From contig DATBDM010000195.1 of the NCBI GenBank assembly GCA_036269915.1, positions 1-21,828 on the forward strand: 21,828 bases of DNA, read 5' to 3'. A model generated the notes under the pieces. The model did no database searches. It saw only the letters and a program-made list of their open reading frames with translations, and was not told the origin of the DNA. The position numbers were made by a program, and so were the translations under genes. Shown one piece after another: positions 6,690-13,619 of the stretch. Within the stretch, counting starts at the first letter, position 1, and the number at the start of each line of letters is the position of its first letter. The stretch is from DATBDM01 sp036269915. Its GTDB lineage: Bacteria; Actinomycetota; Thermoleophilia; Solirubrobacterales; Solirubrobacteraceae.

Positions 6690-7058
6690 ATGACCTTCGA
6701 GATCGGCCCCATCACCCCAGCGCCCCGGAACGAGGGCGCGTCCCCGGTCCGCGCTGCGGCGGCCGGCGCTCCCGGCTTCCAGGCCGTTCTCGCGACGGCC
6801 GGCTCACCCGCGCCCGCGAAGGCGGACGCGGCCGTGCTCAGCCTGCCCGGCTCTCCGCCGGCGGAGGTGCTCGACGAGGTCGGCGCCTCCGCCGACCGTG
6901 CCGAGCAGCTGGCCGAGCAGGGCCGCGAGCTGCATTTCGAGACCGACGAGAAGACCGGTCGCGTGATCGTGCAGGTCCGCGACCTCGCCTCCGGCCAGGT
7001 CATCCGCACGATCCCGCCGAAGGACGCGCTGTCGATGCTCACGGGCGGCTCGCACTAG
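6690..7058 (+). CDS. flaG: FlaG family protein
   Basis: The protein is 122 residues. The last 50 residues match FlaG: ELHFETDEKTGRVIVQVRDL, then SGQVIRTIPPKDALSML. The key pattern is F-x-x-D-E-x-T-G-R-x-(I/V)-V-x-(V/I) followed by G-x-V-I-R-x-I-P-P. The first 70 residues are Ala/Pro-rich and variable. FlaG is a small protein of uncertain mechanism that affects filament length and is usually encoded just before fliD, as here. The gap to fliD is 2 nt, so the two genes are surely co-transcribed. The start is supported by a sigma-28-like promoter ending 10 nt upstream. Confidence 0.92.
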   Translation: MTFEIGPITPAPRNEGASPVRAAAAGAPGFQAVLATAGSPAPAKADAAVLSLPGSPPAEVLDEVGASADRAEQLAEQGRELHFETDEKTGRVIVQVRDLASGQVIRTIPPKDALSMLTGGSH

Positions 7059-7060
7059 CC

Positions 7061-8428
7061 ATGTCCACCTCGACCGCCCTCTCCGGACTGGCCTCCGGGG
7101 TCGACACGAGCTCCATCGTCGACCAGCTGATGGCGATCTCGCGGCAGCAGGCGACCCCGATCACCAACCGCCAGACGCGGGTCACCGCCGAGCAGACGGC
7201 GCTGAAGGGGATCGCGGCGAAGCTGACCGCCTTCCAGACCGCGGCCGCCGCCCTCAAGAAGGACGGCACCGCGTTCGCTCAGAGCCAGGCCGTGACCTCC
7301 TCGGACACCACCAAGGTGACCGTGGCGAAGATCTCTGGCGCCGGCGTCGGCGGCCACACCGTGCAGGTCGACCGGCTCGCCGCCTCCGCCCAGGCCGGCT
7401 TCGCCATCGGCGACCTCTCCACAGCCGGCAGCTTCACGGTCGGCACCACCACCTTCACCTACGACGCGGGCGCGACCGCCGCGAGCATCGCGGCGAACGT
7501 CAACGCGACCGCCGGCTCGCCCGTCTACGCCGCCGTCATCAAGAACGGCGCCGGCGAGGACCGGCTCGTGCTCTCCGCGCGCACGACGGGCGACGGAAGC
7601 CGCTTCACGGTCTCCGGCAGCGCGCTGACCGAGGACGCGACCTACGCCAGCCCGGCGAACTCGCTCAACGCGCAGTACCGCGTCGACGGCTCCTCGACCG
7701 TGCTCGAGTCGCAGTCGAACTCCGTCGAGAACGCGGTCGCCGGCCTGCGCCTCACCTTCAAGGGCGTGACCACGTCGCCCGTCTCGGTCACCGTCGACGC
7801 CGCGGACATCGACCGCGACGCCGTCAAGACCAAGGTCAAGGCCGTCGTCGACGCCTACAACGCCCTGATCACGACCACGCGCACCTCGCTCGACGAGAAG
7901 AACGTCGTCAACCCGTCGACCTCGACCGACATCGCCGCGGGCGTCCTGTTCGGCGACATCGGGCTCAACTCGATGCTCTCCGGGATGCGCTCCGGGCTGC
8001 GTGACCCGATCGCCGGCCTGACCGGGATCACCTCGCTCGCCGACATCGGCATCGACGTCCCCGCCGCGAGCGGCGGCGCGTCGACCGACGACGCCAAGCA
8101 GGGCAAGCTCGTCATCGACGACGACAAGCTCTCCAGCGCGCTCGACACCGACTGGACGAAGGTCTCCGCCTTCCTGGACAAGTTCGCCGGCAAGGTGGAC
8201 TCGCTCGTCAAGGCGCAGACCGGGTCGACGAGCAGCCTGATCGACGGCCGCGTGAGCGGCGACGACACGACGCTCAAGCAGCTCTCCGACCAGCTCTCCT
8301 CGCTCAACACGCGGCTCGACTCCGAGCAGACGCGCCTGCAGGCGCAGTTCACCGCGATGGAGACCGCGCTCTCGCAGCTGCAGTCTCAGCAGTCCTGGCT
8401 CACCGGCCAGATCAACTCCCTGGGGTAG
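7061..8428 (+). CDS. fliD: Flagellar filament cap protein (HAP2)
   Basis: The 455-residue protein is FliD, the cap under which flagellin folds at the filament tip. The N-terminus, ALSGLASGVDTSSIVDQLM, is the FliD N-domain signature, continuing PITNRQTRVTAEQTAL. The C-domain has VDAYNALI and DDDKLSSALDTDWTKVSAFL, and it ends in a coiled coil, LNTRLDSEQTRLQAQFTAME, followed by QQSWLTGQINSLG. The size fits the family. The ATG at 7061 was taken because it yields the family N-terminus 2 nt after flaG; the open frame continues far upstream only as an out-of-frame reading of fliA and flaG. The transcript probably comes from the flaG promoter. Confidence 0.97.
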   Translation: MSTSTALSGLASGVDTSSIVDQLMAISRQQATPITNRQTRVTAEQTALKGIAAKLTAFQTAAAALKKDGTAFAQSQAVTSSDTTKVTVAKISGAGVGGHTVQVDRLAASAQAGFAIGDLSTAGSFTVGTTTFTYDAGATAASIAANVNATAGSPVYAAVIKNGAGEDRLVLSARTTGDGSRFTVSGSALTEDATYASPANSLNAQYRVDGSSTVLESQSNSVENAVAGLRLTFKGVTTSPVSVTVDAADIDRDAVKTKVKAVVDAYNALITTTRTSLDEKNVVNPSTSTDIAAGVLFGDIGLNSMLSGMRSGLRDPIAGLTGITSLADIGIDVPAASGGASTDDAKQGKLVIDDDKLSSALDTDWTKVSAFLDKFAGKVDSLVKAQTGSTSSLIDGRVSGDDTTLKQLSDQLSSLNTRLDSEQTRLQAQFTAMETALSQLQSQQSWLTGQINSLG

Positions 8429-8431
8429 GCC

Positions 8432-8458
8432 TCAAGGCGGGTCCGTCGGGGCCGATCA
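8432..8458 (+). promoter_or_regulatory. Sigma-28-like promoter for fliS
   Basis: TCAAG (8432-8436), 14 nt, GCCGATCA (8451-8458). This is one of the two best matches in the window and lies just after the fliD stop. Only 7 nt separate the -10 from the fliS ATG (8466), so transcription should begin at or about 1 nt before the start codon. No ribosome binding site can fit in that space. Confidence 0.75.
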
Positions 8459-8465
8459 CGGGGGC

Positions 8466-8846
8466 ATGTCCGCTCCCGTCGCCACGCACACCGCCGCCTA
8501 CCGGCAGCAGAGCGTCATGACCGCAACCCCGGGCCAGCTCGTCGTCATGCTCTACGACGGCTGCCTGCGCTTCCTGCACCAGGGCGCCTACGCGATGCGC
8601 GAGGGCACCCGCCTGCAGGCCCACAACCGGCTCGGCCGCGCCGAGGCGATCATCGACGAGCTGCTGTCGACGCTCGACCTCGAGCAGGGCGGCGAGATCG
8701 CCACGCGCCTGCAGGGCATCTACGTGTTCTGCCGCGGGCACCTGCTCGAGGCACGCCGCGAGCAGGACGCCGACAAGGTCGACACCGTCGCCCGCCTGCT
8801 CGGCGAGCTTCGCGAGGCCTTCGCCCAGGTCTCCGTCGCCGCATGA
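8466..8846 (+). CDS. fliS: Flagellin export chaperone FliS
   Basis: The 126-residue protein has the FliS signature near the N-terminus: AAYRQQSVMTATPGQLVVML with YDGCLRFL after it (about residues 10-37). It continues HNRLGRAEAIIDELLSTLD and ends in a four-helix-bundle pattern. FliS binds the C-terminal helix of flagellin in the cytosol, preventing premature polymerisation. It follows fliD and precedes a FliT-like gene, the common fliD-fliS-fliT order. The start at 8466 sits 7 nt after a sigma-28-like -10 element, which suggests a leaderless transcript. The 3' end overlaps the next gene by 4 nt. Flagellin itself is not in the window. Confidence 0.97.
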   Translation: MSAPVATHTAAYRQQSVMTATPGQLVVMLYDGCLRFLHQGAYAMREGTRLQAHNRLGRAEAIIDELLSTLDLEQGGEIATRLQGIYVFCRGHLLEARREQDADKVDTVARLLGELREAFAQVSVAA

Positions 8847-9166
8847 GCCCGTACCTCGAGCTGGTCGAGCTCGCCGAGCGCGAACTCGCCGCGGCCCGTG
8901 ACGGTCGCTGGGACGAGATGGCCGCGCTGGGCGACGCCCGCGTGCGTCACGCGGCCGGGCTGACCGGCCCCGCGCCGGCGGGCGCCCGCCCCGAGCTCGA
9001 GCGCCTCGCGGCCGCGCAGGACGCGCTCGTCGCCCTCGTCACCGCCGCCCGCGCCGTCACCGCGCGTGAGCTGGCGATGCTGCGCCGCGGCAGCGGCGCC
9101 GCCCGCGGCTATGCCGCCTCGCTCGCCACGGCCCCGGCCGCGGCTCGCATCGACTACGCGAGCTAA
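8843..9166 (+). CDS. FliT-like small helical protein (probable flagellar chaperone)
   Basis: The protein is 107 residues, almost wholly helical and Ala-rich: LELVELAERELAAARDGRWDEM, then ERLAAAQDALVALVTAARAV and ARELAMLRRGSGAARGY. The E-x-x-x-A-x-x-x-(D/G)-x-W-(D/E) pattern in the first helix resembles FliT-type and related flagellar chaperones. Position is the main support, since it overlaps fliS by 4 nt (ATGA) as fliT commonly does. In other bacteria FliT holds FliD before export. Similarity is too low to give the gene symbol firmly. Its stop codon TAA (9164-9166) forms part of the -35 element of the flgB promoter. Confidence 0.65.
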   Translation: MSPYLELVELAERELAAARDGRWDEMAALGDARVRHAAGLTGPAPAGARPELERLAAAQDALVALVTAARAVTARELAMLRRGSGAARGYAASLATAPAAARIDYAS

Positions 9167-9190
9167 AGGACGGCCCGGCCGGGCCGATCA
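9164..9190 (+). promoter_or_regulatory. Sigma-28-like promoter for the flgB-fliI operon
   Basis: TAAAG (9164-9168), 14 nt, GCCGATCA (9183-9190) is closest to the classical sigma-28 consensus. The -35 overlaps the stop codon of the FliT-like gene. Unlike the other sites, the gene start is far downstream (flgB GTG at 9269), leaving a leader of about 70 nt with a normal ribosome binding site (AGGAG, 9254-9258). If used, basal-body genes would be under FliA control, which differs from the enteric hierarchy. Confidence 0.72.
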
Positions 9191-9203
9191 CCGGGCAGCC
9201 CTC

Positions 9204-9251
9204 ATGGATTCGAGGGCGCGTGGTCCATGGACGGGCCGCCCTTCCGCTTGA
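9204..9251 (+). CDS. Possible 15-codon leader peptide before flgB
   Basis: The first ATG downstream of the flgB promoter opens a short frame, MDSRARGPWTGRPSA, ending TGA at 9249-9251, 2 nt before the flgB ribosome binding site AGGAG. Translation of such a frame would affect access to that site. There is no ribosome binding site for it, although the predicted transcript start is only a few nt before it. It may be chance in open GC-rich DNA. Confidence 0.15.
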   Translation: MDSRARGPWTGRPSA

Positions 9252-9268
9252 CCAGGAGAACCCGTCCC

Positions 9269-9640
9269 GTGCTGTTCGACACCACACAGCTCGCCCTCCA
9301 GGGCGTCATCGCAGGAACGGCCCAGCGCCACCAGGCGCTGGCGTCCAACCTCGCCAACGCGAACACGCCGGGCTACCAGCGCGTCGACGTCGACTTCCAC
9401 TCGACGCTCTCGGCTGCCCTCGCCCAGGGCTCGGGCGCGGACGCCTCCCTGCAGAGCGCGACCTTCTCCCCGGCGCACGACCGCTCCAGCGGCGCGGTGC
9501 AGGCCGACGGCAACACCGTCGACGCGGACTCCGAGTCGGCCAAGCTGGCCCAGAACGCGCTCGAGCAGGAGGCCGCCGTGCAGGTCGCCCAGACGCGCAT
9601 CCACATCCTCGAGTCCGCCCTGGGCGTGGCAGGCCGCTGA
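9269..9640 (+). CDS. flgB: Flagellar basal-body rod protein FlgB
   Basis: The 123-residue protein is the proximal rod subunit FlgB. It has the N-terminus LFDTTQLALQGVIAGTAQRH, then ALASNLANANTPGYQRVDVDF, the rod-family motif with N-x-A-N-x-x-T-P-G-Y, and a C-terminal helix with EQEAAVQVAQTR. The GTG at 9269 was chosen because the family starts with M-(L/I)-(F/D) at this point and AGGAG (9254-9258) lies 10 nt before it. An in-frame ATG at 9227 would add 14 atypical residues. The stop overlaps the flgC start by 1 nt (TGATG). It heads the operon flgB-flgC-fliE-fliF-fliG-fliH-fliI. Confidence 0.95.
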   Translation: MLFDTTQLALQGVIAGTAQRHQALASNLANANTPGYQRVDVDFHSTLSAALAQGSGADASLQSATFSPAHDRSSGAVQADGNTVDADSESAKLAQNALEQEAAVQVAQTRIHILESALGVAGR

Positions 9641-10092
9641 TGTCCTTCTTCGGCTCCCTCGACGTCTCCGCCTCCGGCCTCACGGCCGAGCGCATGCGGA
9701 TGGACGTCTCCGCGGAGAACCTCGCCAACGCGCAGACCACCCGCACGGCCGCCGGCGGACCCTACCGCCGCAAGGAGGTCGTGCTCGAGGACGCCGCGCC
9801 CGGCAGCTTCGGCGCCAGCCTCGCCTCCGCGATGGGCGCGCAGACCGGCAGCGCCGTCACGCCCGGCGGCGTCCAGGTCGCCGGCATCGTCGAGGACTCG
9901 ACCCCGATGAAGACCGTCTACGACCCGGGCCATCCCGATGCGAACGCCCAGGGCTACGTGAAGATGCCCAACGTCGACACGGTGACCGAGATGACCGACC
10001 TGATCTCGGCCTCGCGGGCCTACGAGGCCAACGTCACCGCGATGCAGACGGCCAAGCAGATGTTCTCCAAGACGCTCGACCTGCTCCGCTGA
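9640..10092 (+). CDS. flgC: Flagellar basal-body rod protein FlgC
   Basis: The 150-residue protein is the rod subunit FlgC. It opens MSFFGSLDVSASGLTAERMR with MDVSAENLANAQTTRT. The motif PYRRKEVVLED follows, and the C-terminal half has the diagnostic YDPGHPDANAQGYVKMPNV, then EMTDLISASRAYEANVTAMQ. The ATG shares one base with the flgB stop (TGATG), and its own stop shares one base with the fliE start in the same way, so the three genes are translationally coupled. The reading frame is open upstream, but only this start gives the family N-terminus. The length is normal for FlgC. Confidence 0.97.
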   Translation: MSFFGSLDVSASGLTAERMRMDVSAENLANAQTTRTAAGGPYRRKEVVLEDAAPGSFGASLASAMGAQTGSAVTPGGVQVAGIVEDSTPMKTVYDPGHPDANAQGYVKMPNVDTVTEMTDLISASRAYEANVTAMQTAKQMFSKTLDLLR

Positions 10093-10406
10093 TGGCCGCT
10101 CCGATCGATCCCAGCTTCGCCGTCGGCGGCCCCGAGTGGGGCGTCGGCGCCGTCCAGCAGCAGGCGCCCTCGACCCAGCCCGCCGCGGGCGGCTTCGGCT
10201 CGATGCTCTCCAACTCGATCCAGAGCCTCACCCAGACCCAGGAGGACGCCTCGGCGGCCGCGCAGGACCTGGCGACGGGGCAGGCGACGGACCCGACGTC
10301 GGTCGTGATGGCCGTCGAGCGGGCCCAGCTCGCGATGCAGATGGCCTCGCAGATCCGCACCAAGGCCGTCGAGGCCGCCCAAGAGATCTTCCACACCTCG
10401 GTCTAG
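10092..10406 (+). CDS. fliE: Hook-basal body complex protein FliE
   Basis: The 104-residue protein joins the MS ring to the rod and is the first protein exported. The first 35 residues are Pro/Gln/Gly-rich. The helical remainder shows the FliE pattern: FGSMLSNSIQSLTQTQEDAS, then ATDPTSVVMAVERAQLAMQM and IRTKAVEAAQEI. These match the family's conserved D-x-x-x-V-(M/V)-x-A-x-x-x-A and V-x-A-Y/A-x-E-(I/L). It starts within the flgC stop (TGATG) and lies 9 nt before fliF, the standard flgB-flgC-fliE-fliF order. Confidence 0.96.
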   Translation: MAAPIDPSFAVGGPEWGVGAVQQQAPSTQPAAGGFGSMLSNSIQSLTQTQEDASAAAQDLATGQATDPTSVVMAVERAQLAMQMASQIRTKAVEAAQEIFHTSV

Positions 10407-10415
10407 AGCTGATCC

Positions 10416-11945
10416 ATGCCCTCCTTCGTCTCCTCGATCCTCGCGCTGCCCGCCCGCACCAAGGGCATCCTCGCCGTCACGACGGTCGCCGTGCTCGGCG
10501 TCGCGTTCCTGATGCTGCGGATCGCCAGCGCGCCCTCCTACCAGATGCTGGCCAGCGGCCTGCCGCCGGCGCAGACCTCCAAGGTCACCGCCGCGCTCGA
10601 CGCGGCGGGCATCGCCTACCAGCTCCAGAACAACGGCACGGCGCTCGAGGTCGACTCCTCGCAGGTCGGCGCCGCCCGGGTCGCGCTCGGCTCGCAGGGC
10701 GTCACGATCGGCGGCAGCCAGGAGGGCTACGCGCTGCTCGACAAGCAGAAGCTCGGCGCCTCCCAGTCCCAGCAGGCGGTCACGCTGCAGCGCGCGCTCG
10801 AGGGCGAGATCGCCAACACGATCGACGGCGTCTCCGGCGTCTCGAACGCCCAGGTCCGGCTCGTGATGCCGCAGGACGACCTCTTCTCGGACACCTCCAC
10901 GCCGGCCACCGCTGCCGTCATGCTCGGCAACCCGGTCGACTCGCTCGCCCCGGGCGCCGTCGCGGGCATCGCCCAGACCGTCGCCTCCTCCGTCCAGGGC
11001 CTCAAGACCGACAAGGTCACGATCACCGACTCCAGCGGCACGCTGATCTGGCCGCAGGGCGACGCCGCCTCGGGCGACCTCGGCGGCTCGACCAAGCAGG
11101 CCACGGAGGCGCGCTTCGACTCCTCGATGGAGGCGCGCCTGAACGCGCTGCTGGCCCAGACGCTCGGCGCCGGCAAGGCGCAGGTCCAGGTCAACTCCGA
11201 CCTCAACGTCGACAAGACGACCAGGGACACGCTGACCTATGCCAAGAAGGGCGTCCCCGCCGAGCTCACGACCGACAAGGAGAAGCTCAAGGGCGGCGCG
11301 ACGAAGGCCGGCGGCACGGCCGGCACCGGCGCGAACATCCCGACCTACTCCACGGGCGGCGGGGCCGGCGCGGCGAACTCGAACTACCAGCACGTCACGA
11401 AGACGGCCAAGAACCTGTTCGACAAGCAGGTGGTCAAGAGCGAGGTCGCGCCCGGCGCGATCAACCTACTCAACGTCGCCCTCGTCGTCGACAAGTCCGT
11501 CCCGCCGGCGACGGTCGCGAGCCTCAAGCAGACGATCGCCAACGCGGCGGGCGTCAACGCCAAGCGCGGCGACACGATCACCGCCAGCCAGTTCGCCTTC
11601 GCCAAGCCGGTGGCGCCGAAGACCGGACCGGTGCCGACGAGCCTGCTCGGCCCGCTCAAGTGGGTCGGCCTCGGCCTCGCCTCGCTGATCTTCCTGTTCT
11701 TCACGACCCGCGCGCTGCGCAAGCGCGAGGGCGAGGCGCTGGCCCGCCCCGCGTGGCTGACCGAGATCGAGGAGCCCGTCCGGCTCTCCGAGCTCGAGGA
11801 GCGCACGCAGATCCTCGACGGGCCGGCGACGATCACGCTGCCGCCGCGCGCCCCCGACGCGAACCTCGCCACGCTCGACCAGCTCATGGAGCGTGAGCCC
11901 GAACGGGTCGCCGCGCAGGTCAAGCAGTGGATGGCCGAGGACTGA
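10416..11945 (+). CDS. fliF: MS-ring protein FliF
   Basis: The 509-residue membrane protein is FliF, which builds the MS ring and houses the export gate. A first membrane span lies at about residues 18-36 (ILAVTTVAVLGVAFLMLRIA). It is followed by the YscJ/FliF ring-building motif region, with YQMLASGLPPAQTSKVTAAL, EGYALLDKQKLGASQSQQAV and RALEGEIANTI with VSNAQVRLVMP. A variable Gly/Ala-rich section (about residues 285-325) precedes the second ring domain. A second span, VGLGLASLIFLFF, lies at about residue 418-432. The cytosolic tail ends LMEREPERVAAQVKQWMAED, matching the conserved FliG-binding tail (P-E-x-V-A-x-x-(I/V)-(R/K)-x-W). It is 1 nt from fliG. Confidence 0.97.
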   Translation: MPSFVSSILALPARTKGILAVTTVAVLGVAFLMLRIASAPSYQMLASGLPPAQTSKVTAALDAAGIAYQLQNNGTALEVDSSQVGAARVALGSQGVTIGGSQEGYALLDKQKLGASQSQQAVTLQRALEGEIANTIDGVSGVSNAQVRLVMPQDDLFSDTSTPATAAVMLGNPVDSLAPGAVAGIAQTVASSVQGLKTDKVTITDSSGTLIWPQGDAASGDLGGSTKQATEARFDSSMEARLNALLAQTLGAGKAQVQVNSDLNVDKTTRDTLTYAKKGVPAELTTDKEKLKGGATKAGGTAGTGANIPTYSTGGGAGAANSNYQHVTKTAKNLFDKQVVKSEVAPGAINLLNVALVVDKSVPPATVASLKQTIANAAGVNAKRGDTITASQFAFAKPVAPKTGPVPTSLLGPLKWVGLGLASLIFLFFTTRALRKREGEALARPAWLTEIEEPVRLSELEERTQILDGPATITLPPRAPDANLATLDQLMEREPERVAAQVKQWMAED

Positions 11946-11946
11946 G

Positions 11947-12978
11947 ATGCCCGCCGAGCTCGCCACCCGCGACTCGTCGCTGACGGGTCTGCAGAAGGCC
12001 GCCGTGCTGCTCGTCGCCATCGGCGAGGAGCGCGCCGGGGAGATCTTCCGCCAGCTCGGGGACACCGAGGTCGAGGCGCTCTCGCTGGAGATCGCCAAGG
12101 CCCGCAAGGTCCCGACCGAGACCTGCCGCGAGATCATCAACGAGGCGGTCGAGACCGTCCTCGCCGAGGACTACATCGCCGAGGGCGGCGTCGACTACGC
12201 CCGCAACGTGCTCGAGCGCTCGCTCGGCTCGGTGCGCGCGGAGGAGATCATCGGCCGCCTCGCGGCGACGATCGAGCGGCGCCCGTTCGAGTTCCTGCGC
12301 CGCACCCCGGCCGAGCAGATCCACGTCTTCCTGCGCTCGGAGTCGCCGCAGACGATCGCGCTCGTGGTCGCCAACCTGCACACCTCGCTCGCCGCGCAGG
12401 TGCTCTCGCAGCTCGATCCGTCCGATCAGGCCGACGTCGCCCGCCGCGTCGCGACGATGGCCGAGACCCGGCCGGAGGTCGTCGCCGAGGTCGAGTCGGT
12501 CATGCGCGGCAAGCTCTCGAGCGTCGTCGGCCAGGAGTACGGCGCGGCCGTCGGCGGCGTCAAGTCGCTCGCCGACATCCTCAACAACGCCGACCGCACG
12601 ACCGAGCGCAACGTGCTCGACGAGCTGGCCAAGACCAACGGCGAGCTGGCCGAGGAGATCCGCCTGCTGCTGTTCACCTTCGAGGACGTCGTCAAGCTCG
12701 ACGACCGGTCGATCCAGATGATCCTCAAGGAGGTCGACCAGAAGGACCTCGCGATCGCTCTGCGCGGCGTGCCGGAAGAGGTCCGCTCGCGGATCTTCTC
12801 CAACATGTCCGAGCGCGGCGCCGAGCTCCTCAAGGAGGAGATCGACTTCCAGCCGCCCCAGCGCCGCCGCATCATCGAGGAGGCGCAGGGCCGCATCGTC
12901 GGGATCGTCCGCCGTCTCGAGGAGGCCGGCGCGATCGTCATCTCGCGCGGCTCCGGCGGTGAGGACGAGCTGCTGTGA
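11947..12978 (+). CDS. fliG: Flagellar motor switch protein FliG
   Basis: The 343-residue protein is FliG, the C-ring subunit that takes torque from MotA. The N-domain (LTGLQKAAVLLVAIGEERAG) binds FliF. The middle domain contains SESPQTIALVVANL at about residue 131, where most FliG proteins have EHPQ. The C-domain shows the torque helix region FTFEDVVKLDDRSIQMILKE and RIFSNMSERGAELLKEEI, with the charged residues usually needed for motor rotation. The ATG at 11947 was chosen because the 18 codons upstream are an out-of-frame reading of the fliF end and MPAELATRDSSLTGLQK fits the family. The gene overlaps fliH by 4 nt (GTGA). Confidence 0.97.
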   Translation: MPAELATRDSSLTGLQKAAVLLVAIGEERAGEIFRQLGDTEVEALSLEIAKARKVPTETCREIINEAVETVLAEDYIAEGGVDYARNVLERSLGSVRAEEIIGRLAATIERRPFEFLRRTPAEQIHVFLRSESPQTIALVVANLHTSLAAQVLSQLDPSDQADVARRVATMAETRPEVVAEVESVMRGKLSSVVGQEYGAAVGGVKSLADILNNADRTTERNVLDELAKTNGELAEEIRLLLFTFEDVVKLDDRSIQMILKEVDQKDLAIALRGVPEEVRSRIFSNMSERGAELLKEEIDFQPPQRRRIIEEAQGRIVGIVRRLEEAGAIVISRGSGGEDELL

Positions 12979-13619
12979 CCGGATCCCGCCCGCCCCAACC
13001 ACCCATCCCCACACCGCCGGCGGAATTCTCCTTCGAGGCGCTGGAGCTCCCGGCGCCCGCTCCTGCTGTGCACGACGACGCCGACGCGGTGCTGGCCGCG
13101 ATGGCGGCCGCGGAGGCAGCGGCCGCCGCCGAGCGCGAGGCCGCGCGCGGCGAGGGCTTCGAGCGGGGCCGCGCCGAGGCGCTGGCCTCCGCCGCGCCGG
13201 CGCTCGCCGCGCTCGAGGCCGCCGCCGGCGAGCTGCGCGCCGCCCGGGAGGCGCTCGCCGACCGCCTCGAGGCGCACGCCGTCGACCTCGCCCTGCTGCT
13301 CGCCGAGAAGGTCACGGCCGCCGCGATCGCCGTCGACCCGCCGCTCGTGCTGGAGGCCGTCCGCGGCGCACTGCGCGGCATCGTCGAGCGCGAGCGCGTC
13401 ACCGTCCTCGTGCACCCCGACGACCTCGAGTTCGTGCGCACGGCGATGGACGACCTGCGCGCGTCGCTCGGCGGCATCGAGCACTGCGAGGTCCAGTCCG
13501 AGCGTCGCGTGGCCCGCGGGGGCGCCGTCGTGCGCACGCCCGAGGGTGACGTCGACGCGCGCGTGGAGACCAAGCTGATGCGTGCCCGCGAAGTCGTCGT
13601 GGAGGTCCTCTCCCGATGA
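12975..13619 (+). CDS. fliH: Flagellar assembly protein FliH (export ATPase regulator)
   Basis: The 214-residue protein matches FliH by order and by architecture. It has a Pro-rich N-terminus (about 1-45), a long Ala/Glu/Arg coiled region containing ARGEGFERGRAEAL with G-x-x-x-G-like spacing, and a C-terminal domain. That domain contains HAVDLALLLAEKVTAAAIAV, then RERVTVLVHPDDLEFV, and ends with RGGAVVRTPEGDVDARVETK, the FliH/YscL closing strand pattern (G-x-x-(V/L)-x-(T/S)-x-x-G-x-(V/I)-D-A). It forms a dimer on the ATPase FliI and links it to the C ring. Its GTG start overlaps the fliG stop as GTGA, and its end overlaps fliI as ATGA. Confidence 0.92.
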   Translation: MTGSRPPQPPIPTPPAEFSFEALELPAPAPAVHDDADAVLAAMAAAEAAAAAEREAARGEGFERGRAEALASAAPALAALEAAAGELRAAREALADRLEAHAVDLALLLAEKVTAAAIAVDPPLVLEAVRGALRGIVERERVTVLVHPDDLEFVRTAMDDLRASLGGIEHCEVQSERRVARGGAVVRTPEGDVDARVETKLMRAREVVVEVLSR

